From MED660 sp002691025 (GTDB taxonomy: Bacteria; Myxococcota_A; UBA9160; UBA4427): a DNA stretch of 64,000 nt. Of the stretch, positions 17,118 to 26,027 are shown in pieces (the stretch's first letter is position 1; every line of letters starts with the position of its first letter). The translations under genes were made by a program, and so were the position numbers. A model generated the notes under the pieces. It made no database searches. It saw only the letters and a program-made list of their open reading frames with translations, and was not told the DNA's origin. The stretch covers positions 13,860 through 77,859 of the forward strand of contig NHDZ02000158.1 of NCBI GenBank assembly GCA_002170485.2. The letters are read 5' to 3'.

Positions 17118-19601
17118 TCACACCTTGCCGGGATCCACAAGGTGGACATCCCGTTGCGGGAACGGGATCTCGACGCCCGCTTCCGTAAGCTTCTTGTTGA
17201 TGGAAACGCAGATTCGGCTTCGGATTCGACTGAAATGGTCAAAATCCACCGTCCACGCTCGGACTTCAAAATCCAGCGAGCTGTCTCCAAAGTCCTTGAA
17301 GAGCACATAGGGTTGAGGCGTTTCGAGTACACCCTCGGTCTCTGCAGCCGCCGCAGCCAGTAACTCCATGACTTCCTCGGGGTTGCTCCCGTAGGCAACA
17401 CCGATGGGAATCTCGAATCTACGCTTCCGATCGGATTTCGTCCAATTCGTCACTTCCTCGGAAATGAAGTTTGCATTGGGCACGATGACCTCGGCCCCCT
17501 CCCAGGTACGGACCGTACTTGAACGGATTCCGATCCTCTGAACAGAGCCCGCCACGGTACCCATGGCGACTGTGTCACCGACTTGAATGGGTCGCTCCGT
17601 CAACAAGATCAAGCCCGAAATGAAGTTGTTCACGATCGTTTGCAATCCGAAGCCCACGCCCACTCCAAAAGCACCCGTAAGGAGCGTGGCGCGATTGGCA
17701 TCAAACCCAAGAGCCGTCACGGCAAACACGAAGCCTGCTATCAGGAAGGCATAGTGGAGCAGTGTCTTGATCGCATAGGGACGACCGCGCTCGACTTCGG
17801 CCGTATCAAAAACCTCTTCTGACAAGAAAAACTGGATGAAACGCGACGTCCACATCGCTCCGATGAACACGGCCACAGAGGCCAGAATGCTGCCCACGGT
17901 GAGTGTCACCTGAGGGAGCGGCAACTGAGCCGAAAGCACACGATCGAAGATCAGCTTGGTCTGATCCCAGATTTCGAGGTGAGCGAGCAAGGTCTGGATG
18001 ATCAGAAACCATGCCGTCAGCCACAGGATGAGATAGGCGCGATTCCTCAACAGCTCGCGATTCCGACGGACCATGGCGAGACTGGCCAGGGGGCGCACTC
18101 GCATCAAGAAGACCAGAAGCCCATCGATGACAAGGACTGTCCCGTAGAGGACAATGGCGCCGTAGATCCCCATCATCAAGGTGCCGCCCACGAGTTCAGC
18201 CACCGCACCGAAGCCCACGCATTCAGCCACCAAGCAGGCCAAGGCCACAATCAGGATGACCCTGAGGATACGACCAATCACCCTGAAAGAGGGTTTAGAG
18301 GCCACCTCTTGCGGAATCGCCTTCATTCTCGACGGGCGGAGAGTCCAAGCTGTCCAGAAAATCAGCACCAGGAGATTGATCAGGAAGAGCAACTTGGAGA
18401 CGATGGCTGCCTGTTGCAGGACCTGCTGTACATGATGGATGAAATAGACTGACATCCCCACGGTCAGCAATGGAAAGACCGGCTTATCCACAATCTGGCG
18501 CAGAACCAGAACTGCCGGAATCAACGTCGCCGCACCAAAGACCGGACCCAGGGGCCCTACGGCCAGATCTCGAAAAAACCACAAGCTTGAAAAGAATGCG
18601 ATCAAGAAACTGAGCGCGATGGGTCTCCTGAACATCGCTTGAACCGCTTGCATGTGCGGTTCGTTTCCAATCGTGGCCTCGACCTGGCCTCGAGCCAACC
18701 ACATGAGCACGATCAAGATCAATACGGCGGCACCAAAAAGCGATACAGACTCTCGATTGTGGAGCCAATAGCGGACGAGTAGATCTCGATCCCTCTCGAC
18801 CTGCTCCCGCAGATTCATCCCCACCGAGCCCACGGCCGTGGCTTTCCAGAAACCGGGACTCCAGATCGGCATGGTATCGCGCTGCAGGACCTCACGAACC
18901 GCATCGCCACGGGCGTCCGCAATCAGGTTCTCGTCCCCTTGTACGATTTCCTCCAGGCTGGCGACATTACTCTGCACGGCCAACAACTTGGCCTGGCGCT
19001 CATTCGCCTCTACCGTCGCCGACGCTGCAACCTGCAGGACTTCATCAATCTGACGGAGCACATCCGGAGCTACATCGAGCTTGACGGCTTCTTTGCGTGT
19101 GTTGACCCAGACTGTTTTGATCTGGCGGATGACCTGGATCTGCTTTTCGAGTTTCTCTCCTTCTTCCTGCAAGCCATCTTGCGTATCCTGGAGACGCCGC
19201 CCGACTTGATTCCAGCCAGCCTGGAGTTGATCCAGGGAAAGAACAGACGGCTCAAGCGTGCGCATTCTTGAAGAGCGATTCAATTGTCGATTCACCCAGA
19301 CCTTGAGGTCCGGGATATCTTCAATCGCCCTGTATTCCTCCTTGCTCGGCTTGGTCGAGATCAGGGTCTCTTTGACACGCTGCTTGGCCTGCTCGGAACG
19401 CACTCCGATATCGGGCATCGGAACAAACTCCGGCTTGACTACCTTGGCCGTCTCGACTGTTGATCCGTCAGTCGCGGTCGCTTCAGCGGTCGCACCAGCG
19501 AGACTGGCACTTTGCGCCAGGGCAGCACCCGGAAGTCCGGCTGCACCCATCACGAGCAAACTCACCGCAAAGCAGAAGAAAAGCCAACTCCATCTCGACA
19601 T
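17118..19601 (-). CDS. Large MscS-family mechanosensitive ion channel
   Basis: About 827 aa from the ATG at 19601, chosen because it begins a clean signal peptide (MSRWSWLFFCFAVSLLVMGA); the open frame extends to 19682. After the signal comes a periplasmic alpha-helical, partly coiled-coil domain (for example RRLQDTQDGLQEEGEKLEKQ), then about 11 membrane helices, and at the C-terminus the MscS core: ANRATLLTGAFGVGVGFGLQ (pore helix) and TIVNNFISGLILLTERPIQV, then GDTVAMGTVAGSVQRIGIRS and the beta and vestibule domains. The size and layout match the MscK/YbiO/YjeP type. It should release small solutes on hypo-osmotic shock. Confidence 0.9.
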   Translation of the reverse strand: MSRWSWLFFCFAVSLLVMGAAGLPGAALAQSASLAGATAEATATDGSTVETAKVVKPEFVPMPDIGVRSEQAKQRVKETLISTKPSKEEYRAIEDIPDLKVWVNRQLNRSSRMRTLEPSVLSLDQLQAGWNQVGRRLQDTQDGLQEEGEKLEKQIQVIRQIKTVWVNTRKEAVKLDVAPDVLRQIDEVLQVAASATVEANERQAKLLAVQSNVASLEEIVQGDENLIADARGDAVREVLQRDTMPIWSPGFWKATAVGSVGMNLREQVERDRDLLVRYWLHNRESVSLFGAAVLILIVLMWLARGQVEATIGNEPHMQAVQAMFRRPIALSFLIAFFSSLWFFRDLAVGPLGPVFGAATLIPAVLVLRQIVDKPVFPLLTVGMSVYFIHHVQQVLQQAAIVSKLLFLINLLVLIFWTAWTLRPSRMKAIPQEVASKPSFRVIGRILRVILIVALACLVAECVGFGAVAELVGGTLMMGIYGAIVLYGTVLVIDGLLVFLMRVRPLASLAMVRRNRELLRNRAYLILWLTAWFLIIQTLLAHLEIWDQTKLIFDRVLSAQLPLPQVTLTVGSILASVAVFIGAMWTSRFIQFFLSEEVFDTAEVERGRPYAIKTLLHYAFLIAGFVFAVTALGFDANRATLLTGAFGVGVGFGLQTIVNNFISGLILLTERPIQVGDTVAMGTVAGSVQRIGIRSSTVRTWEGAEVIVPNANFISEEVTNWTKSDRKRRFEIPIGVAYGSNPEEVMELLAAAAAETEGVLETPQPYVLFKDFGDSSLDFEVRAWTVDFDHFSRIRSRICVSINKKLTEAGVEIPFPQRDVHLVDPGKV

Positions 19602-19826
19602 GAACCGACAAGACTTCCCCGACACAACCGCCGGGAAGGCTCCGAGCCGATCATCGGGGCGCGTATCAAAATGATTCGTCATGCCCTGACTCTAGCTCGA
19701 CTTTCCCGTCGTCTCCCTCATCGAAGCCGGCGGAAAACCCATCAAAATGAGCCCCCTGAGCACGCACCCCGGATGCCTGGGCGGGCCCTCGGACTCCGTC
19801 CCGACCTGTACCGAAACAGACCCCGT

Positions 19827-20753
19827 TCAGGAGTCCGTTTCACCGTCCAGGCTCTTTGCAAGCGTGGGGTGAGGGCGCCCCCTTGTGGGCCAGTGGATCG
19901 TGGGGCGCTTTCCCGTCCTTCGGTACTCGATCAATTTCAGGTCGGTCAGGTAGAAATACGTAGCTCGCAGAAAAGCGACCTGGAAGCCTCGAGTCCCATC
20001 CAGGAATCCAAGCTTCAGGACATAGTGATACAAGAACAGGCCAAGAGCGGACAGAAAACGGAACGGGTGCCCCCAGTACATCCGGCGAAGCCACTTCATC
20101 CTCTCGTCAGGGCTTCCAAGGAAACGCGGCTTGATGACGTCGAATTGGGCTTCGTCGATCATGCTTAGAGCTTCAAGCGACGAGTAGCGATTGTGTTTTT
20201 CCCACCATTCCGTGATTGACTTCGTATCGTGGTGATCCACCAGACATTTCAAACTGTGAGTGGCTCCGTCCACCATGGCGTGCTCGTTGATCTGTCTCCC
20301 GTCAAACTGGGCGCTTCCGGTCTTCCACATCCGAAGGTCGTAGCTGACATTCCCACCGAAGCGCAGAGCCTTGTTCATGAAGATCATGCGTCGCTGAAAG
20401 TAGAAACCCGCAAGCTCCGGATCCGCATCTTGCAGGACATCAAGGACTTCCGCCTTGAAATCATCGGGGACCCTCTCATCGGCATCGAGTTTCAGCGTCC
20501 AATCGGCGGAAATCGGCAGATTTGTCAGTGCCCAGTTCCACTGGCTGGAATAGTTTTCGAAAGCATGCTGGACCACCCGAACACCGTGGTCGGCGTATTC
20601 CAACGCAGCATTCACCGTCTCATCCGTACTGAATGAATCGACCACGAAGATTTCTCTTGCCCAGCCCTGGACGGATTCAATCGCCGGACCGACGTGGTCT
20701 TCTTCGTTGAAAGTCAGGATGATGACAGCGATGGATGCCTGATGGGTAGCCAT
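19827..20753 (-). CDS. Family 2 glycosyltransferase (WaaE/KdtX-like)
   Basis: About 308 aa from the ATG at 20753. The GT-A signature is complete: AVIILTFNEEDHVGPAIESV, WAREIFVVDSFSTDETVNAA, and WTLKLDADERVPDDF, with the DAD metal-binding triad. A cytoplasmic transferase is expected; the later hydrophobic segments (PFRFLSALGLFLYHYVLKLG, VAFLRATYFYLTDLKLIEYR) look membrane-associated, as in WaaE/KdtX enzymes adding sugars to the lipopolysaccharide core. The acceptor is unknown, and no other surface polysaccharide gene is nearby. It is divergent from the VOC gene. Confidence 0.85.
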   Translation of the reverse strand: MATHQASIAVIILTFNEEDHVGPAIESVQGWAREIFVVDSFSTDETVNAALEYADHGVRVVQHAFENYSSQWNWALTNLPISADWTLKLDADERVPDDFKAEVLDVLQDADPELAGFYFQRRMIFMNKALRFGGNVSYDLRMWKTGSAQFDGRQINEHAMVDGATHSLKCLVDHHDTKSITEWWEKHNRYSSLEALSMIDEAQFDVIKPRFLGSPDERMKWLRRMYWGHPFRFLSALGLFLYHYVLKLGFLDGTRGFQVAFLRATYFYLTDLKLIEYRRTGKRPTIHWPTRGRPHPTLAKSLDGETDS

Positions 20754-20932
20754 GATGGGCGGATGGTAGCGAATCACGCACACAAAGAGCGGATGGGTAG
20801 CATGGCCACCAAGCCGGTCAGATTCGATCCATGCGGAAGCAGACCCCCTCTTCGTGTAGCATGAACGCGGAAGGGTCTTTCAAGAGACAAGCCCACACAT
20901 TCACGAGTCCACCAAACCCAAGGAACCCCATC

Positions 20933-21703
20933 ATGCGCCTGAGACAAATCGCCCTGATGACCGACGACCTGGAAAAGGCAACCTCAGAGTTGACGGACCT
21001 CCTGGATTCGGAAGTCTGCTTCCGTGATCCAGGCGTGGCCCTCTTTGGGTTGCGGAATGTATTGATCCCCCTCGGATCAGACTTCCTCGAAGTCCTTGCC
21101 CCCGAACAGGAAGATACGGCGGGCGGGCGACACCTGAAGAGACGTGGCCCAGGGGGATACATGGTGATATTCCAATGTGCGGACGGTGAGGCGGCCCGGG
21201 ATCACGCCGTTCAGGCCGGAGCGAGAGCCGTTTGGCAGCACGATGAATCGGGCATCCACGCGACCCATTTCCACCCACGCAGTCTTCCGGGAGCCATCGT
21301 TTCCATAGACTCCATGGAAGAATCGAATCCCGATTACTGTCGCCCCGATGCACGCTGGCACTGGGCAGGGCCCGACTGGAAGAGCCACCGCAGGGACAAT
21401 GGGGTCGTCGGCTTGAACGGGGCTGTCATCCGCTCACGAGATGCTGTGAGTGCCGCCGCGCGGTGGCAGGAAGTCCTCAACCTCGAGCCTTCGGCAGCCA
21501 ACCCTGATGCACTCAAACTCGATCATGGCGAAATGCAGTTCGAAACCGGAAGCGATGAAGACTCCGACTTCCCTGCTTTCAGACTTCGACACAGTGACAT
21601 TCCCAGCCTGCTCTCGCGCGCCCAGGAACTGGGCCTGCCCCATGATGAAGGCGGCGTGGATGTGGCCGGAATAAGGATCGAACTGGACGCCGTACCACGC
21701 TGA
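20933..21703 (+). CDS. Glyoxalase/VOC-superfamily protein
   Basis: 256 aa from the ATG at 20933 (MRLRQIALMTDDLEKATSEL). The N-terminal half is a paired beta-alpha-beta-beta-beta module typical of VOC proteins, with LRNVLIPLGSDFLEVLAPEQ and GYMVIFQCADGEAARDHAVQ; the C-terminal half (GVVGLNGAVIRSRDAVSAAA) is a second module. Many single-chain VOC proteins of this type are metal-dependent dioxygenases, lyases or binding proteins, and no further assignment is possible from motifs alone. An upstream in-frame ATG at 20831 adds residues with no VOC character. It is convergent with the acyl-CoA dehydrogenase that follows. Confidence 0.75.
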   Translation: MRLRQIALMTDDLEKATSELTDLLDSEVCFRDPGVALFGLRNVLIPLGSDFLEVLAPEQEDTAGGRHLKRRGPGGYMVIFQCADGEAARDHAVQAGARAVWQHDESGIHATHFHPRSLPGAIVSIDSMEESNPDYCRPDARWHWAGPDWKSHRRDNGVVGLNGAVIRSRDAVSAAARWQEVLNLEPSAANPDALKLDHGEMQFETGSDEDSDFPAFRLRHSDIPSLLSRAQELGLPHDEGGVDVAGIRIELDAVPR

Positions 21704-21716
21704 CCCCCTGCCCTTT

Positions 21717-22907
21717 CTATCGCAGACCGAAATCCCAGCCATCGCCCGCCTTGAAAGAGCGCAAGATCCGTCGAGACGCGCTGGCTACGTGGACTTCATC
21801 CGGCCCGTCATAGATTCGGGCCGCACGAGCGTGACGATACATTGATTCAAGCGGCGTATCCTCGGTGATCCCCATGGCGCCATGCACCTGAATCGCCCGG
21901 TCGACCACATTATGGAGCATGGTGGCTCCGGCGACCTTGATCAGCGCAATTTCCACACGGGCTTCATCGCCCTGGTCGATCTTGCTCGCCGCATAGAGGG
22001 TGAGCATACGGGCTTGCTGGATTTCAGCCGCGCTGTCGAAGATGAACTTCTGGATCTGCTGATGCTCTCCAAGTGTCTTCCCGAATGAAACACGGCTATT
22101 GGCCCGCTCACACATGAGATCAAACGCACGCTGAGCCTGACCCAACCAACGCATGCAATGAAAAATGCGACCCGGGCCCAGCCGCTGCTGCGCGATCTTG
22201 AAACCGCCCCCTCTCGGACCGAGGAGGTTCTCTGCAGGAACCCGTACGTTCTGGTAGTCCACCTCACAGTGACCTTCTCTCTGTCCCATGACCTTGACGT
22301 TACGCAGGATCTCGTAACCGGGCGCGTCGGTGGGCACCACGATCATGCTGAAGGCATCGTGCGGAGCCACTTCATCGGACTCGGTCCGGGCCATGACCGT
22401 GGTGTAGGACGCCACATTGGCGCCCGTCGTGAACCACTTGCGACCGTTGATTACCCATTCATCACCCTCCAGAACTGCTCTTGTCTGCAGCTGCGTCGGG
22501 TCGGAACTCGCGACATCGGGCTCGGTCATTGCAAAACTCGGAAATACCTCTCCCTGGACAAGGGGCTCGAGATAACGGTCTCGCCACGCTTCGGACGCAT
22601 GCAGGTTGAGCATGATGGAGTCCTGAAGTGAGTGGGTGCCGAGCGCCACCATGGCGGCCGGGGAACGTCCGATGACCTCGTTGACGAAGACATAGTCAAG
22701 AAACGGAAGTCCATGACCCCCGATTTCCTTTGGATGCCCCAGTGCCCAGAGTCCGGCTTCTTTCGCCTTCTGCATCAACCCCTGCATGACTTCACCCTTG
22801 GACCCGGTTTCCTCCAACACGCTCTCGACGGGATAGATCTCCGTCTCGATGAAATGCTGTACGCGCTGCCTGATCTCGCGAACGGGCTCGGGTATCTCGA
22901 AATCCAT
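21717..22907 (-). CDS. Acyl-CoA dehydrogenase (ACAD10/11-like)
   Basis: About 396 aa from the ATG at 22907, preceded by GGGAGGT at good spacing. Oxidises an acyl-CoA at the alpha-beta bond and passes electrons to ETF. The FAD and substrate motifs are present: FPSFAMTEPDVASSDPTQLQ, EWVINGRKWFTTGA, and the C-terminal YDGPDEVHVASASRRIL with its RxxxxY-like FAD contacts. IQVHGAMGITEDTPLESMYR is the usual C-terminal helix. The 'GPDEVH' ending and AMTEPDVASSD resemble ACAD10/11 enzymes, which work on odd or 4-hydroxy acids. It is divergent from a TetR gene in a compact 121-bp control region. Confidence 0.9.
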   Translation of the reverse strand: MDFEIPEPVREIRQRVQHFIETEIYPVESVLEETGSKGEVMQGLMQKAKEAGLWALGHPKEIGGHGLPFLDYVFVNEVIGRSPAAMVALGTHSLQDSIMLNLHASEAWRDRYLEPLVQGEVFPSFAMTEPDVASSDPTQLQTRAVLEGDEWVINGRKWFTTGANVASYTTVMARTESDEVAPHDAFSMIVVPTDAPGYEILRNVKVMGQREGHCEVDYQNVRVPAENLLGPRGGGFKIAQQRLGPGRIFHCMRWLGQAQRAFDLMCERANSRVSFGKTLGEHQQIQKFIFDSAAEIQQARMLTLYAASKIDQGDEARVEIALIKVAGATMLHNVVDRAIQVHGAMGITEDTPLESMYRHARAARIYDGPDEVHVASASRRILRSFKAGDGWDFGLR

Positions 22908-23012
22908 ATTCTGGGACCTCCCTTTGTCGGACCCGCTCGGATCTCGCGCTTCAATCACCGAGTCAGGCCCTGCTGTGTCGACCTTGTTCCGCATGGAATT
23001 TTAGCATGCCCT

Positions 23013-23020
23013 ATGTCATA
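23013..23020. promoter_or_regulatory. ATGTCATA half-site at the ACAD/TetR divergent control region
   Basis: ATGTCATA matches one half of the perfect palindrome at 2118-2133. It lies 9 bp before the TetR start codon at 23029, where a repressor would block transcription or translation. The second half here is degenerate. The TetR gene has no visible ribosome-binding site, and CATAAT at 23017-23022 could serve as a -10 for a leaderless mRNA. Confidence 0.3.
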
Positions 23021-23028
23021 ATTTCTCG

Positions 23029-23625
23029 ATGGCGGAATCCCAAAAAGATCTGGCCCTTTCCGACGGCCGACTGCAGCGCTCGGAAAGAAGCCGCGAAGCC
23101 ATCGTACAGGCCCTTCTTTCGCTTGTGCGAGAGGGAGCCCCTCGGCCCACCGCCGAACGGGTCGCCGAGAAAGCGGGCGTGGGAATCCGAACGGTTTTCA
23201 GGCATTTCTCCGACATGGATTCCCTTTTCGTACAACTCCACGAAAAGCTCTCGGCCGAGTTGATTCCGCTCCTCGGTGAGCCTCAACCCGGGACGCTCCT
23301 TGAACGTTGCCAAGCCCTCCTGATGAACCGTTCCATTTTCTATGAACGATACGCTCCTTTCAGGAAGTCGAGTGAACTGCAACTGTGGCGCTCTCCCTTT
23401 CTGCAGAAAGAGAGAGAGAACGAAGCCGTCCGGTTGAGAAAGCACCTGGTCCTCTCGCTACCGGAACTCGACAGTGCCTCCCCGGACATCGTGGAAGCCT
23501 GTGACGCGCTGACCTCTTTCGAAACCTGGAGTCGACTCCGGGTGACCCAGGATTTGAGTCGGAACCGAGCCATGAAGGTGACCGAAAAAGCGCTGCTCAA
23601 CCTTCTAGGGGATGGTGCGGGATAA
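23029..23625 (+). CDS. TetR-family regulator
   Basis: 198 aa. The helix-turn-helix is in residues about 20-65: SREAIVQALLSLVREGAPRP, then TAERVAEKAGVGIRTVFRHF and SDMDSLFVQLHEKLSAELIP. The effector domain is variable. It opens a five-gene plus-strand run (dioxygenase, nitroreductase, GST, LLM enzyme) with gaps of 14-76 bp, and is divergent from an acyl-CoA dehydrogenase, so it is a likely local repressor of both. No Shine-Dalgarno site is seen before the ATG. Confidence 0.85.
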   Translation: MAESQKDLALSDGRLQRSERSREAIVQALLSLVREGAPRPTAERVAEKAGVGIRTVFRHFSDMDSLFVQLHEKLSAELIPLLGEPQPGTLLERCQALLMNRSIFYERYAPFRKSSELQLWRSPFLQKERENEAVRLRKHLVLSLPELDSASPDIVEACDALTSFETWSRLRVTQDLSRNRAMKVTEKALLNLLGDGAG

Positions 23626-23675
23626 TCCATCCATCTTCGTTCCCTGGCCTTGAAAAGCTTCCAAGAAAAAGTGAA

Positions 23676-24530
23676 ATGACATCCCACTCCTATCAGTTCA
23701 TTGATTTGAAGCCGAATCAAGAATCCGTTGGTGCGGAAATTCGTGGAATCGACCTGAGCAAACCCATCGATTCCCGGGCCGCGGATGAAATCCTCCGGGC
23801 GACGGGNGAGTTCGGAATGACNTACTTCCGCGACCAGACCTTGACACCCGACGAACACCTCCGCTTTGCTCGCTCTGTAGGGGAGATCAATATCAACCGC
23901 TTTTTCGGCACCGTGGAGGGTCAACCGGAAATTGCCGAAGTACGAAAAGAACCCGAACAGAAATTCAATATCGGCGGCGGCTGGCACACCGACCACTCCT
24001 ACGACCAGATTCCTGCGCTCGGGTCGATTCTTCTGGCCCGGACCGTACCCGACCGCGGCGGGGACACTCTTTTCGCAAGCATGTACGCGGCGTATGAAGG
24101 ACTTTCGGATGGTTTGAAGGAGACTCTTTCCCATCTAAGAGCCACGCATTCAAGCCGGCACGTCTTCGGCGAGACATCGAAGATGCCAGCCGATTTGAAG
24201 GATCGACTGGGAAATGCCGAAAAGGCCGTGCAAGACACCCATCACCCGGCTGTCATTACCCACCCGATCTCTGGCAGGAAGGCCCTCTACATCAACCCGG
24301 GCTTCACGATCCAGTTCGAGGGATGGTCCAAGGACGAGTCTCGAGCCCTCCTCGACTACCTGTACGCCCATGCGTCCCAGCCCGANTTCACCTATCGGTT
24401 CCAGTGGCAGGAGGGCTCTATTGCCTTTTGGGACAATCGCTGNACCTGGCATTACGCCCTGAACGANTACCACGGACAACGACGTGTAATGCACCGTATC
24501 ACTCTTGCCGGCTGCGCNTTGGCCGAGTAA
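23676..24530 (+). CDS. TauD/TfdA-family Fe(II)/2-oxoglutarate dioxygenase
   Basis: 284 aa. The iron-binding facial triad is intact: His104 and Asp106 in GGGWHTDHSYD, and His259 in FWDNRxTWHYALN. Arg274 (RVMHRITLAG) or Arg270 should bind the 2-oxoglutarate carboxylate. The N-terminal ESVGAEIRGIDLSKPIDSRA and FRDQTLTPDEHLRFARSVGE are the family's entry motifs. TauD-type enzymes hydroxylate sulfonates, sulfate esters, herbicide aryloxyacids or carboxylates. The gene follows its TetR gene by 50 bp and is followed by nitroreductase, GST and LLM genes, so a xenobiotic or unusual organic acid is likely. Five single Ns fall in it; none breaks the frame. Confidence 0.85.
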   Translation: MTSHSYQFIDLKPNQESVGAEIRGIDLSKPIDSRAADEILRATXEFGMXYFRDQTLTPDEHLRFARSVGEININRFFGTVEGQPEIAEVRKEPEQKFNIGGGWHTDHSYDQIPALGSILLARTVPDRGGDTLFASMYAAYEGLSDGLKETLSHLRATHSSRHVFGETSKMPADLKDRLGNAEKAVQDTHHPAVITHPISGRKALYINPGFTIQFEGWSKDESRALLDYLYAHASQPXFTYRFQWQEGSIAFWDNRXTWHYALNXYHGQRRVMHRITLAGCXLAE

Positions 24531-24548
24531 TCGAAAGAGATTGGAATC

Positions 24549-25253
24549 ATGCCGGACGAAGCCCTGAATACAGAACCCACTCTTCGCGTGGACGAAGCCA
24601 TCCAGTCGCGCCGTTCAGTCAGGGCATTCTCTTCCAAATCCGTATCACGAGAGACCATCGAGCAGATGCTGGAAACGGCCAGCCGAGCGGCCTCGGGCGG
24701 AAATCTGCAGCCGTGGAAGGTCTATGTACTGGCGGGTGAAGCGCGCGATGCCCTGGTCTCCCGCGTAGCCGAGAAAATGAAGGAAACGCCATTCGGAGAT
24801 GGACCTGAATACGACATCTACCCCCAAGACCTGACCGAACCCTTCATTTCCAGGAGAACCGAAGTGGCTCGGGAAATGTATGANCTGGTGGGAATTGCCC
24901 GAGATGACTCCGCTGGCCGAATGGCTCACATGGCCCGTAATTTCAGCTTCTTCGATGCACCCATTGGAATGATTCTCACCATCGACAGACAGATGGGATC
25001 GCCCCAATTCGTCGATCTCGGAATCTTTCTCGGNAATTTGATGCTCCTCGCCCGAGAACAGGGTCTTCACACCTGCCCTCAGGAAGCCTGGTCGCTATGG
25101 GGAAAGACCATACGGGAAGAAGTAGGCGTGCCCGAAAACGAGATCGTCTTCTGCGGGCTCGCTCTCGGTCACGCGGATGGCCAGGCCCCGATCAACCGCC
25201 TCCAGACCACCCGGGCGGGCCTTTCGGACTTCGCCGAACTACGAGGCTTCTGA
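24549..25253 (+). CDS. Nitroreductase-family flavoprotein
   Basis: 234 aa. The FMN-binding motif of nitroreductases is at the N-terminus: VDEAIQSRRSVRAFSSKSVS, then LETASRAASGGNLQPWKVYV. Later ARNFSFFDAPIGMILTIDRQ and LLAREQGLHTCPQEAWSLWG, then VFCGLALGHADGQAPINRLQ match the C-terminal dimer and NAD(P)H region. It should reduce a nitro group, quinone, enone or similar electrophile using NAD(P)H. It starts 18 bp after the dioxygenase, so co-transcription is likely. Two Ns fall in the frame. Confidence 0.85.
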   Translation: MPDEALNTEPTLRVDEAIQSRRSVRAFSSKSVSRETIEQMLETASRAASGGNLQPWKVYVLAGEARDALVSRVAEKMKETPFGDGPEYDIYPQDLTEPFISRRTEVAREMYXLVGIARDDSAGRMAHMARNFSFFDAPIGMILTIDRQMGSPQFVDLGIFLXNLMLLAREQGLHTCPQEAWSLWGKTIREEVGVPENEIVFCGLALGHADGQAPINRLQTTRAGLSDFAELRGF

Positions 25254-25329
25254 ACGCGCGACCCCGGACGGGCTCGCTCATCCCCAAGAAGAGGCCTCCG
25301 CTTCCGAAACCTTCCGAAAGGACACCTCC

Positions 25330-26013
25330 ATGATCGACCTGTACACATCGCCCACACCCAACGGCTGGAAAGCCTCCGTCACGCTTGAAGAACTCGGCCT
25401 TCCCTACGAGGCACATCCGATCGACCTCTCCAAGAATGTCCAGAAGGAAGAGTGGTTCCTCGCCCTGAACCCGAACGGAAGAATCCCCGTCATCGTGGAT
25501 CGGGATATGGATGACTTCGCGGTCTTCGAGACCGGTGCCATCATGATCTACCTNGCTGAAAAAGCAGGGCGACTCCTGCCTGCCGACCCGAAAGAACGAT
25601 CACGTGTGATCCAGTGGCTGATGTTCCAGATGGGCGGAATCGGTCCCATGATGGGGCAAGCCAACGTGTTCTTCCGATATTTCCCGGAAAANATCCAACC
25701 CGCCATCGATCGCTACCAGAACGAAAGTCGTCGTCTTTTCGAGGTCCTCGACCGACGACTCGGAGAAAGCGAATGGCTCGCAAGCGAATACTCCATCGCC
25801 GATATCGCAAACTGGTGCTGGGTCAGGACCTACAAATGGTCTGGAGTCGACATGGATGGACTGGAGAACCTGAGACGCTGGCTTGACGCCATGAAGGAAA
25901 AACCCGGGTGTAGAAAAGGGGTAGAAGTCCCCTTCAAGATGGAAAGCGCTCTTCGTAGCAAGAAGGCCGAAGAAGAATTCGCTGAAAACGCAAGGAAATC
26001 GCTTCAGAAATAG
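25330..26013 (+). CDS. Glutathione S-transferase (YfcG/Ure2p type)
   Basis: 227 aa from the ATG at 25330. The thioredoxin-like N-terminal domain reads MIDLYTSPTPNGWKASVTLE, with Asn11 or Ser7 near the glutathione thiol and the cis-Pro in NGRIPVIVDRD; ETGAIMIYLAEKAGRLLP is the usual Ser/Thr-Asp G-site segment. The C-terminal helical domain includes FEVLDRRLGESEWLASEYSI and ADIANWCWVRTYKWSG, with the conserved 'N-capping' motif. YfcG-like members act as disulfide reductases or conjugate electrophiles. It lies 76 bp after the nitroreductase in the same run. Confidence 0.85.
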   Translation: MIDLYTSPTPNGWKASVTLEELGLPYEAHPIDLSKNVQKEEWFLALNPNGRIPVIVDRDMDDFAVFETGAIMIYXAEKAGRLLPADPKERSRVIQWLMFQMGGIGPMMGQANVFFRYFPEXIQPAIDRYQNESRRLFEVLDRRLGESEWLASEYSIADIANWCWVRTYKWSGVDMDGLENLRRWLDAMKEKPGCRKGVEVPFKMESALRSKKAEEEFAENARKSLQK

Positions 26014-26027
26014 AAATGGAGAAATAG

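Noticed and set aside
23017..23022. CATAAT as a strong -10 for a leaderless TetR mRNA
   Set aside because: No -35 hexamer lies at the right distance, so I mention it only as a possibility under the half-site entry.
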